Part shown: positions 25,036 through 35,300 of the stretch, one piece after another | How positions within the stretch are numbered: the stretch's first letter is position 1 | Layout: every line of letters starts with the position of its first letter | Origin: Bacteroidales bacterium UBA3696 | GTDB lineage: Bacteria; Bacteroidota; Bacteroidia; Bacteroidales; Paludibacteraceae | Length of the DNA stretch: 40,886 nucleotides | Assembly (NCBI GenBank): GCA_002372135.1 | Contig: DFIN01000007.1 | Span: forward strand, 1 to 40,886 | Direction of reading: 5' to 3' | Program-made: the position numbers and the translations under genes | Notes under the pieces: model-generated | What the model saw: the letters and a program-made list of their open reading frames with translations, nothing else | What the model was told of the DNA's origin: nothing | Database searches by the model: none

Positions 25036-26184
25036 ATGCGATTTCGCGATATTATAGGACAAGAAGATGTCAAGCGCCAACTGCGACTTTCCGTTCAAAA
25101 CGGGCGCATTCCCCACGCACAACTCTTTGCCGGTAAGCAGGGTGTGGGCAAATTGAGCACAGCCATAGCCTATGCCCAATACCTCAACTGTCCCAACCGA
25201 ACAGACGATGACTCATGCGGCGAATGTCCTACATGCAAGCAGTTTGAACGACTGCAACACCCTGACCTACATTTTGCATTCCCTATCGTCAAAGACGAGA
25301 AAACGAAAAAGGAAGTCTGCGACGACTATATGAACGACTTTCGCTCGCTAATCCTCCAACAACAATACATATCAGCAGCCGACTGGTATCAAAAAATGGA
25401 AGCGGAGAACAAACAGGCACTCATCTATGAAAAAGAGAGTAGCGAAATCCTGCGCAAACTATCGCTCAAAGCCTTCGGACAGGGCTACAAGGTAATGATT
25501 ATCTGGCAACCCGAAAAAATGAACGATGTGTGTTCCAATAAACTGCTGAAACTCATCGAAGAACCTCCTGAAAAAACGGTGCTTATTTTGGTTTCCGAAT
25601 ATCCTGAACGACTTCTGTCCACCATAATAAGCCGCACCCAACTTATCCGATTTAATCCTCTATCAGAAACGCAGATAGCAACCGCTCTCACAACCCAAGG
25701 CTATGAGGCACCCACCGCCCAAGATATAGCCCACTTGGCACAAGGCAGTTACTATACCGCGTTGCAACTGATGGGAGAAAACGAACAAAACAGAACCTTC
25801 TTTGAAGATTTTCAGACACTCATGCGCAACGCATGGAAAGTAGGACATCGCAAAGATTATGCCGCCCTGCAAGAGTTGCGCAAATGGAGCCTGCAAATAG
25901 CCGACAAAAAAGTAGGAAGAGAAACGCAAAAAGCCTTCTTGCAGTTTGCTCAACGACAAATACGAGAAAACTTCATCTACAATTTTCACCAACCGGCTCT
26001 TAACTACCAAACGAGCGACGAAGCTGCGTTTAGCAAAAATTTTGCAGTTTTCATTCATGAAAATAATGTCGAAAAAATAATGAATGAACTCGCAACTGCC
26101 GAGCGACAAATTGCACAAAACGGCAACCCGAAAATCATTTTTTTCGACTTGTGCTTGCAAATGATTGTACTCATCAAAAAATAA
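25036..26184 (+). CDS. holB: DNA polymerase III delta prime subunit
   Basis: Clamp-loader subunit. The 382-residue protein begins MRFRDIIGQEDVKRQL and has a degenerate P-loop AGKQGVGKLSTA (about 31-42). A zinc module with cysteines in NCPN..DSCGECPTC (about 50-68) and the sensor 1 region RTQLIRFNPLSE follow. The C-terminal collar domain is in place. holB followed by a RicT/YaaT-type gene is also seen in Bacillus, so the pairing appears old. Confidence 0.9.
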   Translation: MRFRDIIGQEDVKRQLRLSVQNGRIPHAQLFAGKQGVGKLSTAIAYAQYLNCPNRTDDDSCGECPTCKQFERLQHPDLHFAFPIVKDEKTKKEVCDDYMNDFRSLILQQQYISAADWYQKMEAENKQALIYEKESSEILRKLSLKAFGQGYKVMIIWQPEKMNDVCSNKLLKLIEEPPEKTVLILVSEYPERLLSTIISRTQLIRFNPLSETQIATALTTQGYEAPTAQDIAHLAQGSYYTALQLMGENEQNRTFFEDFQTLMRNAWKVGHRKDYAALQELRKWSLQIADKKVGRETQKAFLQFAQRQIRENFIYNFHQPALNYQTSDEAAFSKNFAVFIHENNVEKIMNELATAERQIAQNGNPKIIFFDLCLQMIVLIKK

Positions 26185-26228
26185 CCAACCATATACTAAA
26201 AAGGGAACGAAAAAAGGAGTTTTTGATT

Positions 26229-27218
26229 ATGAACGAACGATTTACGCTCAACAATAATGCATGCCAATTTTCCACCAAGGCATGCTTCCGCAATTCGGCA
26301 CACATGCTGCCCGTAACCGACTATCTGAGCGATCTGCCGGAAAATGTCAACGAAACGGACATCGTGGAAGTGCAGTTTAAGAACACCCGAAAGGCTTATT
26401 TTCACAATTCCAACAAATTACCTCTTGAAAAAGGGTCGGTTATCGTAGTAGAAGCCAATCCCGGATACGACATAGGTGAAGTGGTACTAACCGGCAGATT
26501 AGTACTATGCCAAATGCACAAATACCGCATTGACCTTTCACGCTACGAGGTTCGAAATGTACTGCGTTTTGCCACCGAGGAAGATTTACAAAAGGCAGAA
26601 ACGGCTCACCAACGCGAACACGCCACAATGATCAAAGCCCGCCAATTGGCTAAATCGCTTGGGTTGGAAATGAAGATAGGCGATGTTGAGTTCCAAGGCG
26701 ACGGCACTAAAGCCATCTTCTACTACATCGCCGACGGGCGCGTGGATTTTCGCCAACTCATCAAAGTATATGCCGAGACGTTTCATATTCGCATCGAGAT
26801 GAAGCAAATCGGCGCACGTCAGGAAGCCGGTCGTATAGGAGGCACCGGTCCGTGCGGCAGAGAACTATGCTGCTCCACGTGGATGACTAACTTTACCTCC
26901 GTAGGTACAGGTGCTGCGAGGCTGCAAAAATTGTCACCCAACCCACAAAAATTAGCCGGACAATGTGCCAAACTCAAATGCTGTCTGAACTACGAACTCT
27001 CGCTCTACGAGGAGGCACGGCAAAAAGGATACTCCTTAGGCAGCAACGGACAAGAAAAAGAACAGACAGAAGACTTAGGGTATCAAAATGTAGTAGGACA
27101 GGAAGATTTTAGTCGATTTGATAAGAAAAAATCACGTCCCAATAGAGATAATCGCCGAAACAATCGCAATAATCATTATGACAATCACAAAAAAAATACC
27201 GATCATCCTACTCAGTAG
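26229..27218 (+). CDS. ricT: PSP1-domain protein of the RicT/YaaT type
   Basis: The start at 26229, behind an AAGGAG at 26214-26219, gives 329 residues. The PSP1 domain (about 55-165) and the Fe-S type cysteine motifs GPCGRELCCSTW (about 206) and GQCAKLKCCLNYE (about 243) match RicT/YaaT, which in Bacillus acts with RicA and RicF on mRNA maturation and phosphorelay. The tail is very basic and Asn/Arg rich (RRNNRNNHYDNHKKN), suggesting nucleic acid binding. RicA and RicF are not in the window. It overlaps gldH by 41 nt. Confidence 0.85.
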   Translation: MNERFTLNNNACQFSTKACFRNSAHMLPVTDYLSDLPENVNETDIVEVQFKNTRKAYFHNSNKLPLEKGSVIVVEANPGYDIGEVVLTGRLVLCQMHKYRIDLSRYEVRNVLRFATEEDLQKAETAHQREHATMIKARQLAKSLGLEMKIGDVEFQGDGTKAIFYYIADGRVDFRQLIKVYAETFHIRIEMKQIGARQEAGRIGGTGPCGRELCCSTWMTNFTSVGTGAARLQKLSPNPQKLAGQCAKLKCCLNYELSLYEEARQKGYSLGSNGQEKEQTEDLGYQNVVGQEDFSRFDKKKSRPNRDNRRNNRNNHYDNHKKNTDHPTQ

Positions 27219-27645
27219 TTGGCTGCTTACAGCTTGCTCGCAAGGAGTTTTGTATTCTGAGTTTACAGAAGTGTCCCCTTTAGGATGGAATAAAGACTCG
27301 GCTGTTTCCTTTGTGTACAACATACAGGACACAATTTCGGCATGCGATGTACTACTCCACGTTAGACACCATGATAATTATCCATACCAAAATATGTGGT
27401 TGTTCCTGTCATCAACCAATCCGAAAGGTCAAATAACGAAAGACACCATTGAATTCTTCCTTGCGGACGAAAGAGGCAGATGGTTAGGCAACGGGAAAAA
27501 CGGGTTGGTTACAATGCCGGTACTCTATGAGCATAATTACCACTTTACGGATACAGGTACATATATTCTATCCATTCGTCAAGGAATGCGAACCGACCTG
27601 CTACGCGGAGTAAGCCAAGTAGGATTGGAAATATGCAAACCCTAA
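27178..27645 (+). CDS. gldH: Gliding motility lipoprotein GldH
   Basis: A 155-residue lipoprotein with the lipobox LLTAC (Cys20). The body follows the GldH family: YSEFTEVSPLGWNKDS, then DTISACDVLLHVRHHDNYPY and WLFLSST. In Flavobacterium GldH is needed for gliding; in non-motile Bacteroidales it goes with the type IX secretion machinery. The start at 27178 overlaps the PSP1 gene by 41 nt and was chosen because it gives a clean signal peptide; the upstream ATG at 27118 would not. Confidence 0.85.
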   Translation: MTITKKIPIILLSSWLLTACSQGVLYSEFTEVSPLGWNKDSAVSFVYNIQDTISACDVLLHVRHHDNYPYQNMWLFLSSTNPKGQITKDTIEFFLADERGRWLGNGKNGLVTMPVLYEHNYHFTDTGTYILSIRQGMRTDLLRGVSQVGLEICKP

Positions 27646-27668
27646 CAAACCGAAAAACAACCTGCACG

Positions 27669-28445
27669 ATGGGAAAAAACAAACTAAAAAAGTTCGATGA
27701 ATTAGCGACATTTCCGCATGTTTTTCAGTGCTCCTTCCGCCAATCGCGTGAGGGTTCCCAATTGGTGAACATGGCAGGAGAATGGCATCGTTTTTTCGGC
27801 AATACTAATCCTATCACGCTTGAATTGGGGTGCGGACACGGAGACTACACCGTCGGGTTGGCACGACTTTATCCGCAACGCAATTTCATAGGGATAGACA
27901 TCAAGGGGGCGCGAATGTGGCATGGCGCAAAGCAGTCGAAGGACGAAGGAATGACCAATGTGGCATTCCTGCGCACACAGATAGAGTTACTGCCACAGTT
28001 CTTCCAGCCGGATGAGGTGGATGAGATATGGATCACTTTCCCTGACCCGCAAATGAAAAAAGCCACCAAGCGGTTGACATCTACCTATTTTATGCAGCGC
28101 TACCAACAAGTAGTTCGCCCCAACGGGTTAATTCACCTGAAAACGGATAGTCCGTTCCTCTATACTTATACAGCCGCTATGCTGCATACAAACCAATATT
28201 CGATGTTAGCAGACACGCAAGACCTATATTCTTCATCTGCCGATCCGACATTGGAAACTGCCCGCTCACTACAAACGCACTACGAACACCAGTGGTTAGA
28301 TCGAGGTATGACCATCAAGTACCTGTGTTGGAATCTCCAACCTAAAACTGAATGGGTTGAACCGAAGATAGAAATTGAAAAAGACACTTACCGATCCTAT
28401 GGAAGAGACTATCAAACCGGAAAGAAAGCCGATGAAACCAAGTAA
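27669..28445 (+). CDS. trmB: tRNA (guanine-N7-)-methyltransferase
   Basis: Methylates G46 of tRNA with S-adenosylmethionine. The 258-residue protein shows the SAM motif ELGCGHGDYTVGLA (about 52-65), NFIGIDIKGARMW and the family signature ITFPDPQMKKATKRL. A start at 27633 is possible but would overlap gldH. The OPT transporter gene follows 21 nt later. Confidence 0.92.
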   Translation: MGKNKLKKFDELATFPHVFQCSFRQSREGSQLVNMAGEWHRFFGNTNPITLELGCGHGDYTVGLARLYPQRNFIGIDIKGARMWHGAKQSKDEGMTNVAFLRTQIELLPQFFQPDEVDEIWITFPDPQMKKATKRLTSTYFMQRYQQVVRPNGLIHLKTDSPFLYTYTAAMLHTNQYSMLADTQDLYSSSADPTLETARSLQTHYEHQWLDRGMTIKYLCWNLQPKTEWVEPKIEIEKDTYRSYGRDYQTGKKADETK

Positions 28446-28466
28446 AAACATCAAATTACATAGATA

Positions 28467-30416
28467 ATGGAAAACATTCAACTTCCTGAAAATGCGAATC
28501 GTCCTCTTCGTGACGGGGAGAAGTATCAGCCAGTACTTCCTGCCGATAGGCAGTTTGCAGAAATCACTCCCTACAGCGTCAGTTTAGGTTTAATTATGGC
28601 TGTTATCTTCTCAGCCGCAGCCGCCTATTTAGGTCTTAAAGTAGGTCAAGTCTTTGAAGCAGCGATTCCCATTGCTATCATTGCCGTAGGACTTTCATCA
28701 GCCCTTCGCCGCAAAAACGCACTGGGTGAAAATGTGATTATCCAGTCCATCGGCGCCTCATCCGGCGTGGTGGTGGCTGGTGCTATTTTTACGCTTCCTG
28801 CCCTATATATTCTCCAAGCAAAGTATCCTGATATAACCGTCAATTTTATGCAGGTGTTTATGTCCTCGCTGTTGGGAGGATGTTTGGGTATATTGTTCCT
28901 TATTCCGTTCCGTAAGTTCTTCGTGCAGGAAAAACACGGCGAGTTTCCTTTCCCTGAAGCAACGGCTACCACACAAGTGCTCGTATCCGGCGAACAGGGG
29001 GGCAGTCAAGCCAAACCGCTGATAGGCGCAGCAGCAGTGGGCGGAATATACGATTTTATTGTATCCACCTTTGGTCTCTGGCCGGAGTCGCTTTCCACGC
29101 GCATGACCCAATGGGGTGAGGCAATTGCCTTGAAATATAAGACCGTTATGTCGGTCAATACCAGCGCAGCCGTATTAGGTTTGGGGTATATTATCGGCCT
29201 GAAATATGCAGCCATTATTTGCTGCGGCTCACTCTTTACTTGGTGGGTTATTTTACCCCTATTAGGTGCAACAGGAATGAGCGATATGGATCCCCAACTC
29301 ATTTATACACAATACGGACGCAATATAGGCATAGGAGCCATTGCTATGGCAGGTCTATTAGGCATCATCAAGAACCGTAGCGTCATCGGCGGCGCATTCG
29401 GTTTGGTTCGCAAAGAGTTTGGTGGCAAAGGTAAAGCGGTGGCTGAAAGCGTGTTGCGCACCGAAAAAGACATTAACATGAAGTTTCTTGCCATTGCCGT
29501 AGTGGTGGCATTAGTCATTGTGCTGCTTTTCTTCTGGTTAGGTGTTCTGCACAATTTCTGGCAAGCATTTGTAGCATGGTTAGTGGTCACGGTCATTGCG
29601 TTCCTTTTCACTACGGTGGCTGCCAATGCCATTGCCATTGTGGGTAGCAACCCTGTGAGCGGCATGACTCTCATGACACTCATCATTGCTTCCGTTGTGT
29701 TTGTAGCGGTCGGTATGAAAGGTTCAAGCGGCATGGTAGCAGCCATGATTATCGGCGGAGTGGTTTGCACAGCCCTCTCTATGGCAGGCGGTTTTATTAC
29801 GGACCTCAAAATCGGATACTGGATAGGTACTACTCCTGCCAAACAAGAAACATGGAAATTCCTTGGTACATTGGTTAGCGCTGCAACCGTAGGTGGAGTA
29901 ATGATTATCTTGAACAAGACCTACGGTTTTGTGGGCGATAATGCGTTGGTTGCCCCGCAAGCCAATGCCATGGCAGCAGTTATCGAGCCGTTAATGTCCG
30001 GGCAAGGGGCTCCTTGGATGCTCTATTTTGCGGGGGCTGTTCTGGCACTTATCCTGAACTGGCTTAGCGTACCCGTTTTGCCTTTTGCCTTGGGTATGTT
30101 TATACCTTTACACCTCAATATGCCCTTACTGATTGGTGGCACAGTGGCTCACTTTGTAGGTAAGAAACAAGAAAAAGACGGTGAACAAGCCGAAGAACTG
30201 GCACAGAAACGTCAGGAGAAAGGCACATTGATAGCCAGCGGTTTCATTGCGGGCGGTGCTCTAATGGGCGTAGTTAGTGCCGTTATTAAGTTCTGCGGTG
30301 CCGACTGGTTCCTTACTTCTTGGGCAGGAAGCGGTGCTGCCAAAATTGTGGGTATTATGATGTATATTCTGTTGCTGGCATACTTCGTTTATGCCGGACG
30401 GAAAATCAATAAATAA
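28467..30416 (+). CDS. OPT-family oligopeptide transporter
   Basis: A 649-residue membrane protein of the oligopeptide transporter family, with about 14-16 hydrophobic helices. Visible signs are ITPYSVSLGLIMAVIFSAAAAYLGLKVGQ (near residue 30-58), GEFPFPEATATTQVLVSGE and the VGSNPVSGMTLMTL repeat-like helix. These proteins import small peptides or metal chelates with protons; the substrate is unknown here. It ends the long operon, followed by a UUCG-loop terminator. Confidence 0.9.
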   Translation: MENIQLPENANRPLRDGEKYQPVLPADRQFAEITPYSVSLGLIMAVIFSAAAAYLGLKVGQVFEAAIPIAIIAVGLSSALRRKNALGENVIIQSIGASSGVVVAGAIFTLPALYILQAKYPDITVNFMQVFMSSLLGGCLGILFLIPFRKFFVQEKHGEFPFPEATATTQVLVSGEQGGSQAKPLIGAAAVGGIYDFIVSTFGLWPESLSTRMTQWGEAIALKYKTVMSVNTSAAVLGLGYIIGLKYAAIICCGSLFTWWVILPLLGATGMSDMDPQLIYTQYGRNIGIGAIAMAGLLGIIKNRSVIGGAFGLVRKEFGGKGKAVAESVLRTEKDINMKFLAIAVVVALVIVLLFFWLGVLHNFWQAFVAWLVVTVIAFLFTTVAANAIAIVGSNPVSGMTLMTLIIASVVFVAVGMKGSSGMVAAMIIGGVVCTALSMAGGFITDLKIGYWIGTTPAKQETWKFLGTLVSAATVGGVMIILNKTYGFVGDNALVAPQANAMAAVIEPLMSGQGAPWMLYFAGAVLALILNWLSVPVLPFALGMFIPLHLNMPLLIGGTVAHFVGKKQEKDGEQAEELAQKRQEKGTLIASGFIAGGALMGVVSAVIKFCGADWFLTSWAGSGAAKIVGIMMYILLLAYFVYAGRKINK

Positions 30417-30422
30417 TAGGAC

Positions 30423-30446
30423 AAATGCTATCTTCGGATAGCGTTT
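30423..30446 (+). terminator. UUCG-loop hairpin terminator after the OPT gene
   Basis: AAATGCTATC (30423-30432) and GATAGCGTTT (30437-30446) form a 10-bp stem with one G-U pair around the loop TTCG. A T-rich end (GTTTCATT) follows. It separates the long operon from fba. Confidence 0.7.
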
Positions 30447-30457
30447 CATTAAAAGTC

Positions 30458-30489
30458 ATTGCACATATAATAAAGAGGTTATATTTTTG
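30458..30489 (+). promoter_or_regulatory. fba promoter
   Basis: ATTG (30458-30461), 20 nt, then TATTTTTG (30482-30489). The start site near 30495 gives a leader of about 34 nt for fba. Confidence 0.65.
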
Positions 30490-30528
30490 CGGCGACTTAA
30501 TAAAACGAACTTAAAAAGAACAAACATT

Positions 30529-31527
30529 ATGGTAAGTTACAAAGAATTAGGGTTGGTAAACACGCGCGATATGTTTGCCAAGGCCATCAAAGGCGGCTAT
30601 GCAATTCCCGCTTTTAATTTCAACAACATGGAGCAGTTGCAGGCTATCATCAAGGCTGCTGCCGAAACCAAATCACCTGTCATTCTGCAAGTATCGAAAG
30701 GAGCACGCAACTATGCCAATCCTACCCTGCTTCGCTATATGGCACAAGGTGCCGTGGAGTATGCCAAAGAATTAGGTTGGGAGAAACCTCAGATTGTGCT
30801 TCACTTGGATCATGGCGATTCATTCGAGTTGTGCAAAGACTGTGTAGATCTCGGTTTCTCAAGCGTAATGATTGACGGTTCGGCTCTTCCTTACGAGGAG
30901 AACATTGCTCTGTCAAAAAAGGTGGCAGACTATGCACACCAATACGATGTAACGGTAGAAGCCGAACTGGGTGTTTTGGCAGGTGTTGAAGATGAGGTAC
31001 AAGCCGAAGAAAGCCACTATACACGTCCTGAAGAGGTGATTGACTTCTCAAAGCGCACCGGTTGCGACTCGTTGGCTATTTCGATTGGTACCAGCCACGG
31101 TGCCTACAAGTTCAAACCCGAACAATGCACGCGCGACCCGAAGACCGGTCGTTTGGTTCCTCCCCCATTGGCTTTTGATGTACTGGATGCTATCATGGAG
31201 CAACTGCCCGGCTTCCCCATCGTTCTGCACGGTTCGTCTTCTGTTCCGCAAGAATACGTGGACATGATTAACCAATATGGCGGTAAATTGCCAGATGCCG
31301 TAGGTATCCCCGAGGAGCAACTGCGTAAGGCGTCCAAGTCAGCTGTTTGCAAGATTAACATTGACAGCGACAGCCGCTTGGCTTTCACCGCCGCCGTGCG
31401 CAAAGTGTTTGCAGAAAAACCCGGTGAGTTCGACCCGCGTAAATACTGCGGTCCCGCCCGCGACCTGATGACCGAACTCTATAAGCACAAAATTATTAAC
31501 GTGCTGGGATCAGACGGCAAAGCCTAA
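30529..31527 (+). CDS. fba: Class II fructose-bisphosphate aldolase
   Basis: Zinc-dependent aldolase of glycolysis and gluconeogenesis. The start at 30529 (MVSYKELGLVNTR) gives 332 residues. Metal and substrate motifs are VLHLDHGDSFE (about 83-93), EAELGVLAG (about 147), SIGTSHGAYKF and IVLHGSSSVP. The stop TAA sits next to the first 39-bp direct repeat, which starts at 31526. Confidence 0.95.
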   Translation: MVSYKELGLVNTRDMFAKAIKGGYAIPAFNFNNMEQLQAIIKAAAETKSPVILQVSKGARNYANPTLLRYMAQGAVEYAKELGWEKPQIVLHLDHGDSFELCKDCVDLGFSSVMIDGSALPYEENIALSKKVADYAHQYDVTVEAELGVLAGVEDEVQAEESHYTRPEEVIDFSKRTGCDSLAISIGTSHGAYKFKPEQCTRDPKTGRLVPPPLAFDVLDAIMEQLPGFPIVLHGSSSVPQEYVDMINQYGGKLPDAVGIPEEQLRKASKSAVCKINIDSDSRLAFTAAVRKVFAEKPGEFDPRKYCGPARDLMTELYKHKIINVLGSDGKA

Positions 31528-31564
31528 ACAACAATCGCCTATGATAAAAAACGATTAAAAGGCA
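31526..31564 (+). repeat. 39-bp direct repeat, left copy
   Basis: AAACAACAAT-CGCCTATGAT-AAAAAACGAT-TAAAAGGCA matches the copy at 37464-37502 at 36 of 39 positions. The left copy overlaps the last two bases of the fba stop codon. The pair brackets a 5.9-kb accessory segment, so they could be boundary (attachment-like) repeats. They may alternatively be copies of a short interspersed element. Confidence 0.7.
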
Positions 31565-31600
31565 ACATGCATAAAATATAGCGTTTTAGCTTGCACTCTT

Positions 31601-31734
31601 GATTATCTGAAATCTCGACAGTTTCGGAATAATTGACCAAGAACAAAAGCTTTTGAAAGCTCACTGCTTTTATAAGCGTGGGCTTTTGTTCGTAAAGTTT
31701 GGTCAATTTAGGTAGTCGAGAACCTCAGATAATC
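31601..31734. repeat. 134-bp imperfect inverted repeat (MITE-like)
   Basis: The ends are perfect: GATTATCTGA (31601-31610) and TCAGATAATC (31725-31734). Moving inward, TCTCGAC pairs with GTCGAGA, AATTGACCAA with TTGGTCAATT, and AACAAAAGC with GCTTTTGTT, with short unmatched gaps. The centre (about 31651-31680) is unpaired. No ORF is inside. It could be a non-autonomous mobile element or a large structured terminator. Confidence 0.65.
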
Positions 31735-31766
31735 AAAAGGAGCAACCTTAGCACCACGCTCTTTTT
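31735..31766 (+). terminator. Hairpin with T-run
   Basis: AAAAGGAGC (31735-31743) pairs with GCTCTTTTT (31758-31766, one G-U) around a 14-nt loop. The A/T base ends in five Ts. It may stop transcripts from fba or be the end of the adjacent inverted repeat. Confidence 0.5.
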
Positions 31767-31855
31767 ACGTGCCTACTAACAATCTATTTGCAGATGGTGC
31801 TGACGGAACAAGCCGAAAATCCGATAAAGAGTAGGCTACACTATAAATACAAACT

Positions 31856-32377
31856 ATGAAGAAACTATTTATTATTTGTGTATGTTGGTTTGTCGGTGTG
31901 ACAAGTGCAGGAACGCTGTTCGCACAAAGCAAAGCAATAACACCTATTCTTAAAATCTACCAACTGTCCCCGAGTGAGCAAATAGAATGGCTCTCACAAT
32001 ATACCAAAATCATTTTCCGCAACGACAGCATCTTTATTTACGATTCAGACGAAGAGTTAATATCCCGAAAACCATTATCAGAGGTTCGCGTACTTGTATT
32101 TGAAGACACCGGAGATGATAAGCCCACTCCTACCAATATAGAACGAAATGATTCAGAATTAACTCTGAAGTGTTATCCGAACCCTGCCACACATAGTGTT
32201 CGAGTGAGCAATTATGAGCCGATACAAAGCATTCGGGTTTATTCGATCAGTGGTCAGCCAATGCCGGTAGGCATCGCCATTAACGGCTCCACAGCGCAAA
32301 TCAACGTTTCTTCCCTAATGACCGGGCAATATATTATTTTAGTAAATCAAACCGCAGTAAAACTGATAAAACAATAA
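31856..32377 (+). CDS. Small secreted protein with T9SS type A sorting domain
   Basis: A 173-residue protein with a signal peptide (about 1-23, cleavage near TLFAQS). A short middle region (about 25-95) has no domain I recognise. The C-terminal T9SS type A domain (about 100-173) contains LKCYPNPATHSVRVSN, IRVYSISGQ and SLMTGQYIILVN. So it is probably exported through the type IX system to the surface. It ends 6 nt before the SusD-like gene and is probably co-transcribed. It may serve as a partner or anchor for that protein; this is inference from position only. Confidence 0.75.
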   Translation: MKKLFIICVCWFVGVTSAGTLFAQSKAITPILKIYQLSPSEQIEWLSQYTKIIFRNDSIFIYDSDEELISRKPLSEVRVLVFEDTGDDKPTPTNIERNDSELTLKCYPNPATHSVRVSNYEPIQSIRVYSISGQPMPVGIAINGSTAQINVSSLMTGQYIILVNQTAVKLIKQ

Positions 32378-32383
32378 GTGAGT

Positions 32384-35300
32384 ATGAAAAAGTTGTTTTT
32401 ACTTGTTATCAGTCTCGTTTTCACGAATATGGTCTTTTCACAAGATGCTACAAAAACGAGAAATAAACCGATGTATATTTTTGACAAACAGGGCTATATA
32501 TACACTTTCAATGTGCAAAATATAGACAGTATATTATTTGAGCCGTTAGCACCTCGACTGAATATTATACCGCAAAAAGCAATTATTTACAAAGAAAGTC
32601 CGAGACGGATTGAAATACAGAACATTGCTTTCCCCGACAATTGCAATGTGAATAATGTTACATGGACGGTAGGCAATGACAGTATTATATCCCTCAACGA
32701 GACTACTCCTTCTTCCTATGCACTTGCATCAGGTGAAATAACAGGCTTGCGCATAGGTACTACCACTTTGACGGCGACTGCCAACGTATTTGATAATAAT
32801 ACTCATTCAAGCAGAGAATACCAAGCAACCGCTGAAATAGAAGTTCGCCCGACGGAAATAAGCGAATGGCTGAATGACGAGAATTTAGATAATTATCTGT
32901 CCGATAACTCACCATACGAACATATTAAGTTCTTGCACGACCACTGGGGGTATTTCGGTTTCAGCGAACTGACTACCGATGAGGCTGTTGTTCCTACACG
33001 AGTTTGGGGAGACTGGGATGATGGCGGCTACTGGCGCAATATACATAATCACACAGACTATAGCGTACATACCAAAAATATCTACCAACACCTGACAGAA
33101 TGTATTGCTTCTTGTGAAAAATTGATAGAAAACCTTACTTACAGTTCTGTAAGTAACGCGAAAAAACAACCGCTCATCTTGGAATACACCATTCTTCGCG
33201 ATTATTACGGCTATCTGATGTTGGACTGCTTTGGCAATTTCTGCTGGCAGGATGAGCAGGAATATGTTGCCGGTTCATTAGGTACATTACACTCCGCACC
33301 GGTGATATGGAGCCGATTGGTGGAAGATTTGGAAGGAAATGCAGACAAACTGCCTGTCGTAACAGATGCCAACCGCAGCCAATATGTTGGCAAGGTAACA
33401 CAAGGCTTTGCTTACTCGCTGTTAGCACGCCTGTATCTTAATGCGGAGTCGTTTGGCTGCACACCGCAAAACATCCGACTCTCCACGACCGCCATCTCAT
33501 CTGCCTCCGACTTCTATACTAATGCTATCCGGTGCTGCGACAAAGTGATTCAGTCCGGTGCGTATGCTATTGAAGACGATTACTTTACGAACTTCAAAAT
33601 CCACAACGAACAGAGCCGCGAGAATATCTTTGTAATAGTAGAAGACGGCAGCACTCTTTATACACGGGTTGTGAATAATTTGTCCAATAAGGCACGTGTG
33701 CAACTGCTTACTCTGCCTTATGCGATGCGAGAGGCTTGGAACTTAATTGAGATGCCTTGGAATGGCTTTACTACTACCGAGTCGTTTATCAAGCGGTTTG
33801 AGTATGGCAAAGACCTGCGCGGTCTATGTGATACGCTGCAAGGCACTGACGCTTATTCAGGTCACGGTTGGTTTGCAGGTCCGGTGAAAAAGGACGGGAC
33901 TATTGTCAAGGATAATATGGGCACGGGCGAAGACGTAATCATTACTCCTCATATCACCTCTTTTACAAATGCCGGTCGCAATGACGGAGCACGTATGATT
34001 AAATACGAACCTGACCTTACCGGAACTTACCGATATATGGAAAACGACTTCGTACTATTCCGTTATGCGGATATACTTTATATGAAGGCGGAAGCAGTCT
34101 TGCGTGGCGGAGAGGGCGCAAGCCTAAATACCATACTCACAGATGCAGAATTCCGCAAGATTCGCTATCGGGCAGGTGTCAATTATTACACATCGCTTAC
34201 GCTTGATGAACTGTTAGACGAACGCGGTAGGGAGTTCTACTGGGAGTGCGTCCGCCACCGCGACCTTGTCCGTTTTGGCAAGTACAATGATGCAAGTTAT
34301 ATTGATTATTTGGAGAACACGGCTGATGCTTCAGGTGTGTTAGATGTACCCCAACAAACGAAAGTGAGTGAGATTGAAGGTATTTATATTAACATAGAAG
34401 GCAAGAACACGAACAAAAAGAACCTTGGATTCAGCAAGGCTAAAAATGAAGTGACCGGTAGTTACCGCGAAGGAATGTTTGAAAAGTATATCTATTTGAA
34501 AATGGACGACAAGTTCTATTTCAGCATACTGTCAAACGGAAAAGAAACATTACTCGGCGGAAGGTTAGCAGCAACTACTCTTCTCACAGATAATTACGAC
34601 TGCTCTGCTTATCGCTTGGAGGCAGGCAGCGTTTCCCTTCTCAATGTTCCGACCGGTTTCTATCATATTGTTTATGACCACGCATCGGCAACGCTTGTAC
34701 TTGTTCCTGTGGAGTGGGGCATTCGCGGTGATATAAATAGTTGGGGGTATTCAAAGTATGATGAGGTATCCGCTGATGGTCAGACTTGGACTTGGAAGAA
34801 TGTGGAAATCACATCCGGTACGCAGTTCAAGTTTTCTAATGGTAATTTCTGGAAATTCTACCTTAATGCCGATTATGAGGTATCAGTTATATCCGGTCTT
34901 GGCAAAGACTTGGATGACTATGGCGACAACATCACAGTTGCTGAGTGTGGAGTTTATGATATTCAACTGACTTTCTCACTGCAGGCGGGAGAAGTTTCCG
35001 AAAGTTTCTCCTATAGTATGACCAAGACAACTGCCGCTGCTATAGATCCGAGCACTTTCACTGTCGGGATTTCTGGTTCAATAAACGGCTGGGCTGATCC
35101 GTCCGGTCAAACTCTTGCCACTTACGATGCCGCTAAATCCAATATAACGGACAATACCACCAAAGCAGGTAACTATGTCTTTAGTTTGAAAGATATATTT
35201 TTCCCGGCAAATAGTGAGTTTAAGTTCAGGATTAACGGCGATTGGATCGGCTTATACGACGCGCTGTATATTGAAGGAGTTGCTGTTAATGAGCAATGGG

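Larger units (their letters stand above)
31565..31855. other. Intergenic region between fba and the T9SS-tail gene
   Basis: Together with the repeat this is about 330 bp without a gene. It holds the 134-bp inverted repeat (31601-31734) and a hairpin at 31735-31766. About 90 bp of unremarkable sequence follow before the ATG at 31856. No clear TAnnTTTG promoter was found for the next gene; CTATTTGC near 31780 lacks the two-base gap. Confidence 0.6.

Noticed and set aside
29303..29917. A 204-codon minus-strand ORF inside the OPT transporter
   Set aside because: Composition (many Thr, Pro, Met) is the mirror of hydrophobic helix codons; no independent support.
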